64,000 nt of DNA from Clostridiales bacterium (GTDB taxonomy: Bacteria > Bacillota > Clostridia > Christensenellales > Aristaeellaceae), in NCBI GenBank assembly GCA_004556395.1, contig SFHK01000018.1, forward strand, positions 1-64,000, given 5' to 3'. Below, piece by piece: positions 50,860 to 59,129 of the stretch (position 1 is its first letter; every line of letters starts with the position of its first letter). The notes beneath the pieces are model-generated. The model was given only the letters and a program-made list of their open reading frames with translations, searched no databases and had not been told where the DNA came from. The translations under genes were made by a program, and so were the position numbers.

Positions 50860-53007
50860 TTATACGTTCCGAACGCTTCCGTCATACAGCCGAATCGCGG
50901 CGCTTTTCACGCGCGGCATACCATCCACCGGACGGCGAACGGTTCCATCCCAGCCCGGCTTTTCCGGCGCGACGCCAAGGCCGTAGGCGAAATACAGATA
51001 CGCGGGTACCGCCGACCAGCCGTGGCACAGGCTGCCCGCGTTGTCAAACGCGTCGGCGCCGTCGATCGTCTCCCAGAAGCTCGTCGCGCCGGCAAACAGC
51101 ATCTTGCCCCACTGCGTCTCAACGTCCCGGCGAACCCAGTCGCCGTAGCCCTCCGCGCGGGAAAGTAGTGCGTCATACTTGAACGCGGTGTACGCCAGCG
51201 TCGCCGGCACCAGATCGCCGCTCGTCAGGCTTTCGCACACGCGCGCCGCCTCACCGTCCGGGCAGATGCCGGAGACGACGCACAGCGCCTGCGTAAGCTC
51301 GCTCAGGCCGCTCCGGCCGTTTGCGTCCATGAAGGAGAAATACCGCGCGTTCTCCGCGTCGTAATACGCCCGGTGCGCGGCCTTGGCCATCCGCTCCGCT
51401 TTGCGCTCCAGCTCGCCGGCTTCCTCTGCGCGCTCGAACTCGCGCTCGATCTTCGCCAGCGCGCGCGCCGCGAGAATCACAAACGCGCTCAGCGGCGCTT
51501 CCAGACGGTCCTCGTCCACGTCCACGCCCTTTTCCAGATGACCGTCCAGCCCCTCCGACCACTCGTAGAAGTTCCACTTGCCCGCGTAGCGCGCCACAAG
51601 TCCATCGTCGCGGACGCGCGCAAGCGCCGTTTTCACGATCGTTTCAGCCACGGGCAGCATTTCCCGCGCGAACGCGCGATCGCCGGAGAACAGCAGGTTC
51701 TCCCACAGCGCCACGACGTACATCATCGAGAAGGACGGAATGTTCACATCCGCCCGCGACGGCGCGCACAGCTCCAGCAGCCCGTCCGGGCGCAGCGTGC
51801 GCCCCAGCAGGCGCAAGCTCGCCTGCGCGAAGCGATATTCGCCAAAGGCATAGTAGCCGATCAGCATCTGGTTGCGGCTGTCCATGGCGTACAGCGCCTG
51901 CTCGCGCCACGGGCAGTCCTCATAGTGCTCGTGCATGCACATTTCCAGCGTGCGCAGGCAGGTATCGTAAATGCGCTGGTGCAGCGCGTCCTCAAGCTCC
52001 ATATGCGCGCCCTGCAGCAGCGGATACGTCAGCGGACGCAGGCCCGCATAGTGAAGCTGTACCCTGTGCGCGCGCACGAACAGCTGAATATAGCGCCCGC
52101 CGATGCGGCGATAGGGATGGAAGAAGCGGGAGCACCCCTTCGGCGCGACGTACCGCGCGCAGAAATTGCGAATGCCCACATAGCTGCGCACGCGCAGATC
52201 GTCCAGATGCTCGCCCCAGCCGATCAGCACCTCGGTATCCTCGTCCACCGTCAGCTCCACGTCCATCAGGCCGACCTCGTTGCGCCCGAGATCGTATACC
52301 ATATAGATGCCCTCGCCCGCGTCGCTCGCGAACAGACCATCTGTTTCCAGCGCCCGGCGCTCCATGAAGGACAGGTAGGCATATTGCATGCGCTGACCAA
52401 GGCTCTTCGCGCCTTCGCGCTCACAGTATACGCCCTGCGCGACCAGCCTGCCCGGAACGCGCTCGCCCATCGCGCACTGTTCAATCGGGCGGCTCGTGAA
52501 CGGCGGAATCTCCCCCGCCGCCACGGCGTTCCTTCCCATGGCAATCGGCTTCGTCGCGTCGTAATCAAAGGTGAAGCCCAGCTGCGGCGAAATCAGCGCC
52601 GCGTCGCCGCGCGCGTAGCGCTCGTCCAGCGCGCAGAGCGTATCAAGATCGCTGTGCGCCCGGCTCTCGCCGTCCGCGAACACCTCGAACATCACATACG
52701 CGTGCCCGCGGATGTAGACGAAGGAATCCTTCTTCGCGCAATAGCAGCGGATCGTCAGCTCGTTTTCGCCCGGCCGCACGCGCGCCGACAAGTCGATTTC
52801 GTCAAACACGCGCAGGCGCTCATCGTCCGGATACTGATAGGCATACACGTATTCCCCATTCAGATAAATGGCATAGTGCGACTCCGCCGCCACACGCAGA
52901 AGCGTCTGCTTTTCCCCCGCGGCAAACCTCGTTTCAAACGCCGCATACACGTTCACCACGCCGCCGTCGTCCACCCAGATCGGTTTCGCGTTCACAAAAG
53001 GATTCAT
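50860..53007 (-). CDS. alpha-L-rhamnosidase-like (GH78-type) glycoside hydrolase
   Basis: A 715-residue protein with an N-terminal beta domain (AESHYAIYLNGEYVYAYQYP is the lectin-like strand pair), a second beta domain, and an (alpha/alpha)6 barrel from about residue 340. The barrel starts at YEDCPWREQALYAMDSRNQM, which matches the region of the GH78 general acid. FDNAGSLCHGWSAVPAYLYF near the C-terminus is also typical. There is no signal peptide, so it is probably cytoplasmic. The exact sugar released is unknown. It leads the operon with the propeller gene. Confidence 0.78.
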   Translation of the reverse strand: MNPFVNAKPIWVDDGGVVNVYAAFETRFAAGEKQTLLRVAAESHYAIYLNGEYVYAYQYPDDERLRVFDEIDLSARVRPGENELTIRCYCAKKDSFVYIRGHAYVMFEVFADGESRAHSDLDTLCALDERYARGDAALISPQLGFTFDYDATKPIAMGRNAVAAGEIPPFTSRPIEQCAMGERVPGRLVAQGVYCEREGAKSLGQRMQYAYLSFMERRALETDGLFASDAGEGIYMVYDLGRNEVGLMDVELTVDEDTEVLIGWGEHLDDLRVRSYVGIRNFCARYVAPKGCSRFFHPYRRIGGRYIQLFVRAHRVQLHYAGLRPLTYPLLQGAHMELEDALHQRIYDTCLRTLEMCMHEHYEDCPWREQALYAMDSRNQMLIGYYAFGEYRFAQASLRLLGRTLRPDGLLELCAPSRADVNIPSFSMMYVVALWENLLFSGDRAFAREMLPVAETIVKTALARVRDDGLVARYAGKWNFYEWSEGLDGHLEKGVDVDEDRLEAPLSAFVILAARALAKIEREFERAEEAGELERKAERMAKAAHRAYYDAENARYFSFMDANGRSGLSELTQALCVVSGICPDGEAARVCESLTSGDLVPATLAYTAFKYDALLSRAEGYGDWVRRDVETQWGKMLFAGATSFWETIDGADAFDNAGSLCHGWSAVPAYLYFAYGLGVAPEKPGWDGTVRRPVDGMPRVKSAAIRLYDGSVRNV

Positions 53008-53045
53008 TGTCCTCTTCTCCCCTTTGCCCGTATTGTTTTGATTTC

Positions 53046-53074
53046 ATTATACATTTAACCGACGTTTCCGTCAA
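53046..53074 (-). promoter_or_regulatory. sigma-A promoter of the rhamnosidase-sialidase operon
   Basis: On the minus strand TTGACG, 17 bases, TATAAT, 38 bases before the start. Confidence 0.75.
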
Positions 53075-53108
53075 CGATGAATCTTTCGTCTTTTCCTGCT
53101 GAACCCGA

Positions 53109-53160
53109 ATGAATCGAAATGAGTATCTGCGAGCTTTGGGTCGCGCGCTGCGCCGCGGCG
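53109..53160 (+). pseudogene. N-terminal remnant of a DUF1700 (HAAS) protein gene
   Basis: Translation from ATG 53109 gives MNRNEYLRALGRALRR, the recognisable first helix of DUF1700 proteins, and then turns to nonsense. The remaining gene is absent and a DUF4097 gene continues in another frame. Right boundary approximate. Confidence 0.6.
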
Positions 53161-53943
53161 GCCATCGACTCCGGCTTCGACCTCGATCTGCTTTCCTTCG
53201 GCGAGGAACGCACATTCTTCAGCCGTGATTACGACGCTTCCATGGTTCACAGCGTCTCCCTGACCTTCGACGTGGACTCCATCACCGTCGCGCCCTCCGA
53301 GGACGGGAACGTGCATCTCAGCTGGTACAGCCGCAACCCGCAGAAGGACGAGCTCAGCGTTACCGACGGTATTCTGTCGCTGAAGGCCGCGCGCAAGTCC
53401 CTCATTTCGCTGAATGTGCGCAACTACGACGCAGTACTCTCCCTGCCCGCGGACTTTGACGGCAAGCTGCGCGTTTCCACCTCGACCGGCTCCATCTCGG
53501 TTTCCGACCTGAAGCCGAACCGGCTGGCGCTGGAAGCGACCACGGGCTCGATCCGGCTTTCGAACCTGAACGTCGCTGAAAGTATTGATACCGAATCGAG
53601 CACCGGCAGCGTCTACATGACGAACGTCGCCTCCGCCGAGATCGCCCGCAGGGGCAGCACCGGCTCTGCAAAGCTGACGGACGTTTCCGCAAACGCGCTG
53701 AACGCCCGCGTGACCACCGGCAGCATTGCCCTCGACGCGGTCGACGCGCAGAGCCTGACGCTGCGCGCTACCACCGGCAGCATCTCGGGCACGCTCGCGG
53801 GCAGGATGGCGGACTATACCATTCGTTCGTCCGTGTCCACCGGCTCCAATTCACTTCCGGAAGCACTGGACGGCGGCGCGCGCACGCTGAACGCCGACAC
53901 GACCACCGGCTCTATCCGCCTTTCCTTCGCGGACGCAAAATAA
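53119..53943 (+). CDS. DUF4097 beta-repeat protein, N-terminally damaged
   Basis: The 274-residue frame is a DUF4097 beta-helix domain. After SGFDLDLLSFGEERTFFSRD come seven to eight turns marked by TTGSI or STGSV every 18-20 residues, from about residue 115 to the end. Full members start with a membrane span; here the first 16 or so residues are frame-shifted sequence of an upstream DUF1700 gene, and no ribosome site precedes ATG 53119. The usual set is padR, DUF1700, DUF4097; only this chimera remains, so it is probably not exported and may not be made. Confidence 0.6.
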   Translation: MSICELWVARCAAAAIDSGFDLDLLSFGEERTFFSRDYDASMVHSVSLTFDVDSITVAPSEDGNVHLSWYSRNPQKDELSVTDGILSLKAARKSLISLNVRNYDAVLSLPADFDGKLRVSTSTGSISVSDLKPNRLALEATTGSIRLSNLNVAESIDTESSTGSVYMTNVASAEIARRGSTGSAKLTDVSANALNARVTTGSIALDAVDAQSLTLRATTGSISGTLAGRMADYTIRSSVSTGSNSLPEALDGGARTLNADTTTGSIRLSFADAK

Positions 53944-53975
53944 CGGCATTTAACCGATTCGTCATAAAAACGCCG

Positions 53976-54004
53976 TTGACAAACGAACGGAAATCGTGTA
54001 TGAT
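53976..54004 (+). promoter_or_regulatory. sigma-A promoter of the P-type ATPase gene
   Basis: TTGACA, 17 bases, TATGAT, followed directly by the riboswitch-like leader. Confidence 0.85.
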
Positions 54005-54011
54005 TCCGCTA

Positions 54012-54104
54012 TCGATGAGGGAGTAATCAACGCGCAAGCGTAATGAAGCCACCATCACGGAAGCCCCGCTTCCTGACTTCATTTGAAATGATGAGACTTA
54101 TCTG
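54012..54104 (+). ncRNA. yybP-ykoY (Mn2+) riboswitch candidate
   Basis: The leader begins GATGAGGGAGTAATC and ends GAAATGATGAGACTTATC, resembling the two conserved loops of yybP-ykoY aptamers (GGGGAGTA and ATGACGAGAC). An extended paired arm lies between them (GGAAGC with GCTTCC). The GAGACTTATCTG end can pair either within the aptamer or into the terminator that follows. The Lactococcus yoaB P-type ATPase has the same arrangement. Judged by eye, not by a covariance model. Confidence 0.65.
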
Positions 54105-54131
54105 TTCACAAGAGCAGGTAAGTTTCTTTTT
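54093..54131 (+). terminator. expression-platform terminator
   Basis: GAGACTTATCTG and CAGGTAAGTTTC pair over 12 positions (two G-U) and are followed by TTTTTATT. Its 5' arm overlaps the aptamer end, so metal binding should favour antitermination. Confidence 0.75.
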
Positions 54132-54167
54132 ATTCCCGAACGATCAACGCAAAAAGGAGCGAAATTG

Positions 54168-56795
54168 ATGAAGGACTACGAGAAAACCATTGCACAGACG
54201 CTGACGGACGCACAGACGACGCTCGAAGGTCTCTCGAACGCCGAGGCGCAGCGCCGCGCGGCGCAGTACGGCCGGAACCGCCTGAAGGAGGGTCGCAAAA
54301 CGCCCCTGATCAAGCGCTTCCTTCAGCAGCTCGCCGACCCGATGATCATCATCCTGCTCGCCGCGGCGCTGATTTCCGGCGTCACCAGCGTTCTTCAGGG
54401 CGAGTCGATGGCCGACGTGTTCATCATTCTGATCGTCGTGATCATCAACGCCGTTCTGAACGTGCTTCAGGAAAGCAAGGCCGAAAAGGCCGTGGCTTCC
54501 CTTCAGGAAATGTCCGCCGCCACCAGCAAGGTGCTTCGAGACGGCCGCCAGCAGACGGTTGCGAGCGAAGCGCTCGTGCCCGGCGACGTCATCCTGCTGG
54601 AAGCGGGCGACGCGGTACCCGCCGACGCGCGCGTGATCGAAGCCGCCTCGCTGAAGGTGGAGGAAGCGGCGCTGACCGGCGAATCCGTGCCCGTGACCAA
54701 GCAGACGGAGCCCCTGAAGGAGGAAAACGGCCGCGCCGTTCCCCTCGGCGACCGCAGCAACATGGTCTATATGGGCTCGACCGTCGCCTATGGCCGCGGC
54801 AAAGCCGTAATCACGCAGACGGGCATGCAGACCGAGATGGGCAAGATCGCCGACGCGCTGGACAAGGCCGAAAAGAGCCAGACACCGCTTCAGATCAAGC
54901 TTTCCCAGCTGAGCAAGACGCTCACATATCTGGTTGTGGGCATCTGCGCGGTCATCTTCGCCGTGGGCGTTCTGCGGCATGAGCCGGTGCTCGATTCCTT
55001 CATGGTGGCCGTATCGCTCGCCGTGGCCGCGATTCCCGAGGGTCTGGCGGCGGTGGTCACGATCGTGCTTTCCATCGGCGTGATTCGCATGAGCAAGCGC
55101 AGTGCCATCATCCGCAAGCTGACGGCCGTGGAAACGCTGGGCTGCGCGCAGATCATCTGCTCGGACAAGACCGGCACGCTCACCCAGAACAAAATGACCG
55201 TTGTCGAAACCGCGGGTGACGACGCGGCGCGCCTTGCGACGGCTATGGCGCTGTGCTCCGACGCGGAGCTGGACGAGACCGGTTCCGCCATCGGCGAGCC
55301 CACCGAATGCGCGCTGGTCAACTACGCCGCGGTCAACGGTCTCAAAAAGCCCGCGCTGAAGGCGGAGCAGCCGCGCGTCGGCGAAGCGCCGTTCGATTCC
55401 ATGCGCAAAATGATGTCCACGCTGCACCGCCTGCCGGACGGCTCGATCATCCAGTACACCAAGGGCGCGCCGGACGAGGTGCTGAAGAACTGCACCCATG
55501 CCCTTGTAAACGGCCAGCGCGTGCCCCTGACGGCGGACATGCGCGCGGAGATTCTCGCGCAGAACAAGCATATGGCCGACCGCGCCCTGCGCGTGCTGTG
55601 CGCCGCCGAGCGCAAATGGGACGCGCTTCCCGAGAACACCAGCCCGGCCTTCCTTGAGCAGTCGCTCACCTATATCGGCCTGACCGGCATGATCGACCCC
55701 GTCCGCCCCGAGGTGAAGCCCGCCATTGAGGAATGCCGCCGCGCGGGCATTCGCCCGATCATGATCACCGGCGACCACCGCGACACCGCCGTGGCCATCG
55801 CGATGCAGCTGGGCATCATCACCTCCCCCGAGCAGGCCATCACCGGCGCGCAGCTGGACGAAATCTCCGACGACGCGCTGGACAGCGAAATTGAGAAATA
55901 CTCCGTCTACGCCCGCGTGCAGCCGGAGCACAAGGTGCGCATCGTAAACGCGTGGAAGAAGCGCGGCAAGGTCACCGCCATGACGGGTGACGGCGTGAAC
56001 GACGCGCCGTCCATCAAGAACGCGGATATCGGCATCGGCATGGGCATCACCGGCACCGACGTGACCAAGAACGTCGCCGATATGGTGCTGGCCGACGACA
56101 ACTTCGCCACCATCGTGAACGCCGTCGGCGAGGGTCGCCGCATCTACGACAACATCCGCAAGGCCATTCAGTTCCTGCTCGCGTCCAACATGAGCGAGGT
56201 ACTGGCCATCTTCTTCTCCACGCTGCTGGGCTTCACGATCCTGAAGCCCGTCCACCTTCTGTGGATCAACCTGATCACCGACTGCTTCCCGGCGCTGGCG
56301 CTGGGCATGGAAAACGGCGAACGCGACCTGATGGATCGCCCGCCGCGCAATCCCCGCGAGGGCATCTTCGCCGGCGGCATGGGCGCGGCCGTGGCCGTTC
56401 AGGGCGTGATGCTGACTGTGATCACCATGGCCGCCTACTTCATCGGCCACTTCATGGAGGCCGGCGTATGGGAAATCACCAACAGCGCCGACGGCATGAC
56501 CATGGCGTTCCTCGCCCTGTCGATGGCGGAAATCTTCCATTCGTTCAACATGCGCTCGCTGCATAAGTCCGTGTTCCGCGTGGGTTCGCAGAACTTGTAC
56601 ATCTGGGGCGCGATGCTGCTTTCCCTGATTTCCACGGCCGCGGTCATCTATATCCCCTTCCTGTCGAACGCCTTCGGCTTTGAGTCCATCAGCCTGAGCG
56701 AGTACGTCGTGGCCATGCTTCTCGCGCTGTCCATCATCCCGATGGTGGAAATCGAGAAGGTCTTCGAACGCCGCCGCGACCAGAAGCGCGGATAA
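54168..56795 (+). CDS. P-type cation ATPase, Ca2+/Mn2+ type, probable Mn2+ exporter
   Basis: An 875-residue P2-type ATPase. It has an actuator motif ALTGESVPVTKQ, AAIPEGLAAVVTIVL in the fourth span, the phosphorylated Asp in CSDKTGTLTQNKMT near residue 335, KGAPDEVL, MTGDGVNDAPSIK, and the metal-binding sixth span LLWINLITDCFPALALG. This set matches SERCA-like Ca2+/Mn2+ pumps. The riboswitch-like leader argues for Mn2+ efflux, as for YoaB. ATG 54168 is 8 bases after AGGAG; an in-frame TTG directly before it is less well placed. Confidence 0.9.
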   Translation: MKDYEKTIAQTLTDAQTTLEGLSNAEAQRRAAQYGRNRLKEGRKTPLIKRFLQQLADPMIIILLAAALISGVTSVLQGESMADVFIILIVVIINAVLNVLQESKAEKAVASLQEMSAATSKVLRDGRQQTVASEALVPGDVILLEAGDAVPADARVIEAASLKVEEAALTGESVPVTKQTEPLKEENGRAVPLGDRSNMVYMGSTVAYGRGKAVITQTGMQTEMGKIADALDKAEKSQTPLQIKLSQLSKTLTYLVVGICAVIFAVGVLRHEPVLDSFMVAVSLAVAAIPEGLAAVVTIVLSIGVIRMSKRSAIIRKLTAVETLGCAQIICSDKTGTLTQNKMTVVETAGDDAARLATAMALCSDAELDETGSAIGEPTECALVNYAAVNGLKKPALKAEQPRVGEAPFDSMRKMMSTLHRLPDGSIIQYTKGAPDEVLKNCTHALVNGQRVPLTADMRAEILAQNKHMADRALRVLCAAERKWDALPENTSPAFLEQSLTYIGLTGMIDPVRPEVKPAIEECRRAGIRPIMITGDHRDTAVAIAMQLGIITSPEQAITGAQLDEISDDALDSEIEKYSVYARVQPEHKVRIVNAWKKRGKVTAMTGDGVNDAPSIKNADIGIGMGITGTDVTKNVADMVLADDNFATIVNAVGEGRRIYDNIRKAIQFLLASNMSEVLAIFFSTLLGFTILKPVHLLWINLITDCFPALALGMENGERDLMDRPPRNPREGIFAGGMGAAVAVQGVMLTVITMAAYFIGHFMEAGVWEITNSADGMTMAFLALSMAEIFHSFNMRSLHKSVFRVGSQNLYIWGAMLLSLISTAAVIYIPFLSNAFGFESISLSEYVVAMLLALSIIPMVEIEKVFERRRDQKRG

Positions 56796-56803
56796 TTCCC
56801 CTC

Positions 56804-56831
56804 GGGAGGCCGGGCTCTCCGGCCTCCCTTA
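56804..56831 (+). terminator. terminator of the P-type ATPase gene
   Basis: GGGAGGCCGG and CCGGCCTCCC form a perfect 10-pair stem followed by TTATCT. Confidence 0.8.
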
Positions 56832-56857
56832 TCTCACAAAGTTAACACGTGAAATCA

Positions 56858-56886
56858 TTGACAAACCGACCCCATGACGGTATAAT
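56858..56886 (+). promoter_or_regulatory. sigma-A promoter of tRNA-Pro
   Basis: TTGACA, 17 bases, TATAAT: full consensus, 31 bases before the tRNA. Confidence 0.92.
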
Positions 56887-56916
56887 ATTACCTGTTCGCG
56901 AGCGTGAACAGAATAA

Positions 56917-56990
56917 CTGGGTGTAGCGCAGCTTGGTAGCGTGCTTGAATGGGGTTCAAGAGGCCGGAGGTTCAAATCCTCTCACCCAGA
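56917..56990 (+). tRNA. tRNA-Pro, anticodon GGG
   Basis: The acceptor arms CTGGGTG and CACCCAG pair fully, with A as discriminator. The anticodon stem CTTGA/TCAAG encloses ATGGGGT, giving GGG (proline, CCC/CCU). The T arm GGAGG-TTCAAAT-CCTCT is normal apart from one weak pair. CCA is not encoded. Confidence 0.96.
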
Positions 56991-56994
56991 CTGA

Positions 56995-57030
56995 GAAAAG
57001 TCCTGAATCGACAATGGTTCAGGACTTTTC
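56995..57030 (+). terminator. terminator of tRNA-Pro
   Basis: GAAAAGTCCTGAA and TTCAGGACTTTTC form a perfect 13-pair stem followed by TTTG. Confidence 0.92.
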
Positions 57031-57031
57031 T

Positions 57032-57060
57032 TTGACTTTACGGCGCGGAGATGATATAAT
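57032..57060 (+). promoter_or_regulatory. sigma-A promoter of the lactonase gene
   Basis: TTGACT, 17 bases, TATAAT, giving a leader of about 165 bases. Confidence 0.8.
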
Positions 57061-57122
57061 CGGGCGTATAAACCGTTTCCGCAAATTTACCTCTGCAGGT
57101 ACCTGCCCGCATGTAAAAGAAC

Positions 57123-57157
57123 CGTTCTGCGCCGATCTGGCAAAGAGGCGCAGAACG
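57123..57157 (+). terminator. leader hairpin, possible attenuator
   Basis: CGTTCTGCGCC and GGCGCAGAACG form a perfect 11-pair stem, followed by ATTTTGAAG. It lies between the promoter and the lactonase start. The T-tract is short, so it may be a regulated or weak stop. Confidence 0.45.
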
Positions 57158-57232
57158 ATTTTGAAGCGGAACACGCCGTTTACCTGCGAAAATCCCCCGA
57201 CACACGAAAAGAACATCCGGAGATGATCCATC

Positions 57233-58225
57233 ATGCTTCTGTACATTGGAACCTACACCCATCTGGGCGGGCCGGGCGCGGCCGTCGTACGCGCCGAAAA
57301 CGGGCGGTTTGAATTGCTGGACGCCTGCGCCGCCATTCCGAACCCCGGCTATCTGGCCTTGTCGGAGGACGGCACAACGCTGTACGCCTCCTCCTTCTCC
57401 GGCGAAAAGCAGAAGGGCGCGGCGGCGAGCTACCGCGTGAAGGACGGGCGTTTGCAGCCGTTAAGCCTTCAGCCGAGCGGCGGCGCGGATCCCTGCCACA
57501 TCTGCCTGAGCGAGGACGAGCGGCATCTGTACGCAACAAACTACGTGTCCGGCAGCGTCAGCGTGTTCCCCGTCGTCGAGGGATACATTCTCCCCCGCGA
57601 GCAGCTGATCGCGCACAGGGGCGCAAGCATGGCCGTGCCCGACCGGCAGGAAGCGCCGCACCCGCATCAGTCCGTATTTCGCCCGGGCACCGACGAGCTG
57701 TTCGTCTGCGACCTTGGCATGGACTGCGTTTTCGTGTACCTGCGCGACGAGGAAACCGGTCACATCATCGAGAAGAGCCGCATCGCCGCGCGCCCGGGCG
57801 ACGGCCCCAGACATCTGGTGTTCGACGGCCCCGACCGCTTCTTCCTCGCCTGCGAGCTCTCTAACGACGTGCTGGCCTATGAGTCCGACGGCGAAAACTG
57901 GGTTCTGAGAAGCGCCGTCTCCGCGCTGCCGGACGGCTGCACGGACGAGAGCACCGTCGCGGCCATCCGCATGAAGAACGGCAAAATTTTCGTTTCCAAC
58001 CGCGGGCACGATGGCGTGACCCGCCTTTCCTACGCGCACGGCCGACTGACGCGCGAAGCCTTCATGCCCACCGAGGGACGCTGCCCCCGCGACATTCTGC
58101 CGCTGGGCGACGATGAATGCATCGCAGCGAGCCAGCTTTCGGGCGGGCTTGAATGGATAAAGGACAGCAGGACGATCGCGTCCCTCCCGATAAATGGCGT
58201 TGTCTGCGTCATTCCCGCGCAATAG
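57233..58225 (+). CDS. lactonase family beta-propeller (6-phosphogluconolactonase type)
   Basis: A 330-residue seven-bladed propeller of the YkgB/Pgl lactonase family. It has LLYIGTYTHLGGPGAAV at the start, GGADPCHICLSEDERHLYATNY, EAPHPHQSVFRPGTDELFVCDLG-type motifs (PHPHQ, VCDLGMD), GDGPRHLVF and IFVSNRGHDGV. Characterised members hydrolyse 6-phosphogluconolactone, though many act on other lactones. The last 47 codons are repeated directly downstream. There is no strong ribosome site; GGAGATGATCC lies close to the ATG. Confidence 0.85.
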   Translation: MLLYIGTYTHLGGPGAAVVRAENGRFELLDACAAIPNPGYLALSEDGTTLYASSFSGEKQKGAAASYRVKDGRLQPLSLQPSGGADPCHICLSEDERHLYATNYVSGSVSVFPVVEGYILPREQLIAHRGASMAVPDRQEAPHPHQSVFRPGTDELFVCDLGMDCVFVYLRDEETGHIIEKSRIAARPGDGPRHLVFDGPDRFFLACELSNDVLAYESDGENWVLRSAVSALPDGCTDESTVAAIRMKNGKIFVSNRGHDGVTRLSYAHGRLTREAFMPTEGRCPRDILPLGDDECIAASQLSGGLEWIKDSRTIASLPINGVVCVIPAQ

Positions 58226-58376
58226 CTTTTCAGAACCCCGCGACATTCTGCCGCTGGGCGACCATGAATGCATCGCGGCGAATCAGCTTTCGGGCGGGCT
58301 TGAGTGGATAAAGGGTGGAAAGACAATCGCGTCCCTTCCGATGAACGGCGCGATCTGCGTCATTCCCGCGCAATAG
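58085..58376. repeat. tandem duplication of the lactonase 3' end, unit 151 bases
   Basis: CCCCGCGACATTCTGCCGCT begins at 58085 and again at 58236. Both copies run through the stop codon (58223 and 58374). They differ at roughly a tenth of positions, so the event is not recent. Confidence 0.9.
58236..58376 (+). pseudogene. lactonase C-terminal echo
   Basis: The second copy encodes PRDILPLGDHECIAANQLSG and on to NGAICVIPAQ with a stop, matching the last blade of the lactonase (PRDILPLGDDECIAASQLSG). It has no start of its own beyond a chance ATG in the first copy at 58194, which is in frame and has no ribosome site. Substitutions such as INGVV to MNGAI are conservative. Confidence 0.75.
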
Positions 58377-58392
58377 CTTCCCATAGACGGCA

Positions 58393-58432
58393 TCAGGCCG
58401 CCGGACGGTTCTCATCCCGTCCGGCGGCCTGA
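58393..58432. terminator. bidirectional terminator, lactonase and lyxose isomerase genes
   Basis: CAGGCCGCCGGACGG and CCGTCCGGCGGCCTG form a perfect 15-pair stem with AATTCTGTTT beyond it on the plus strand. Confidence 0.85.
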
Positions 58433-58447
58433 ATTCTGTTTATCCCA

Positions 58448-59122
58448 TCAGAGCGTTCCGTAGTCTCCAACCAGCGGATACAGCATCTCGCAGTCCTCCT
58501 CAATGGCCGGGAAGCGCGGGCGCTTTTCGGAGAAATAGTTGTCGGTGTGGTCGTCGTTCACGCTGGACACCTCGCCCGCGATCAGGTTGCCGCCCGCCGC
58601 GCCGAAGATATGGTAGGTGCGGGGCGTCAGGCGCACGCTGTCGCCGGGCTCCACATAAAACACCTCGCCGGGCTTCACGGTCAGCAGAATACCGTCGGAA
58701 TACACATGTACGTCGCTTTCGGTGTCCACGCTGCCGTCCGGGCGCGCGTTGTACAGCTTCATAAAGATGCGCGCGCCGCCGCGGTTGATAATATCTTCGG
58801 TCTTCACGGCGTGATAATGGCAGGGCAGATACTGGCCGTCCTTCAGAAGAATCAGCTTTTCCGCATAGGGAGAGCCCACGCCCGGCTTGTCGTGCACGCC
58901 GTTTCGAATCGTGAACAGCACCGCGCCGATCTTTTCAAAGTCGCCGCTGCCGAAGTCCGTAATGTCCCAGCCGAGATTCGTCTCAAAAATCTCCGCGGCC
59001 TTCTGCCTGTTGGCCGTCCACTCCGCCGGGCTCCAGTGCGCGAATCGCGGAAGCGGGAATTTGTATTCCTTCAAAAGTGCTTCCGCCCATTTCAGATAAC
59101 CGTTAACCTCGCTTCGTTTCAT
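58448..59122 (-). CDS. D-lyxose ketol-isomerase
   Basis: The 224-residue cupin enzyme matches the D-lyxose isomerase family (Bacillus YdaE). It has KRSEVNGYLKWAEALLKEYKF-type helices at the start, the Mn2+ ligands in PCHYHAVKTEDIINRGG and later RTYHIFGA, and GEVSSVNDDHTDNYF near the end. It interconverts lyxose and xylulose, and often mannose and fructose. It follows the VanZ-rhamnosidase gene by 7 bases, so a deoxy- or aldo-sugar released by that enzyme may be its substrate. Confidence 0.87.
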   Translation of the reverse strand: MKRSEVNGYLKWAEALLKEYKFPLPRFAHWSPAEWTANRQKAAEIFETNLGWDITDFGSGDFEKIGAVLFTIRNGVHDKPGVGSPYAEKLILLKDGQYLPCHYHAVKTEDIINRGGARIFMKLYNARPDGSVDTESDVHVYSDGILLTVKPGEVFYVEPGDSVRLTPRTYHIFGAAGGNLIAGEVSSVNDDHTDNYFSEKRPRFPAIEEDCEMLYPLVGDYGTL

Positions 59123-59129
59123 TGGTATG

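Noticed and set aside
53119..53180. Frame start at 53119 as a genuine signal sequence of the DUF4097 protein
   Set aside because: The first residues are DUF1700 DNA read in another frame, and there is neither a membrane span nor a ribosome site.
54144..56564. An 806-codon minus-strand frame opposite the P-type ATPase
   Set aside because: The plus strand has every P-type ATPase motif; the mirror frame does not resemble any protein.
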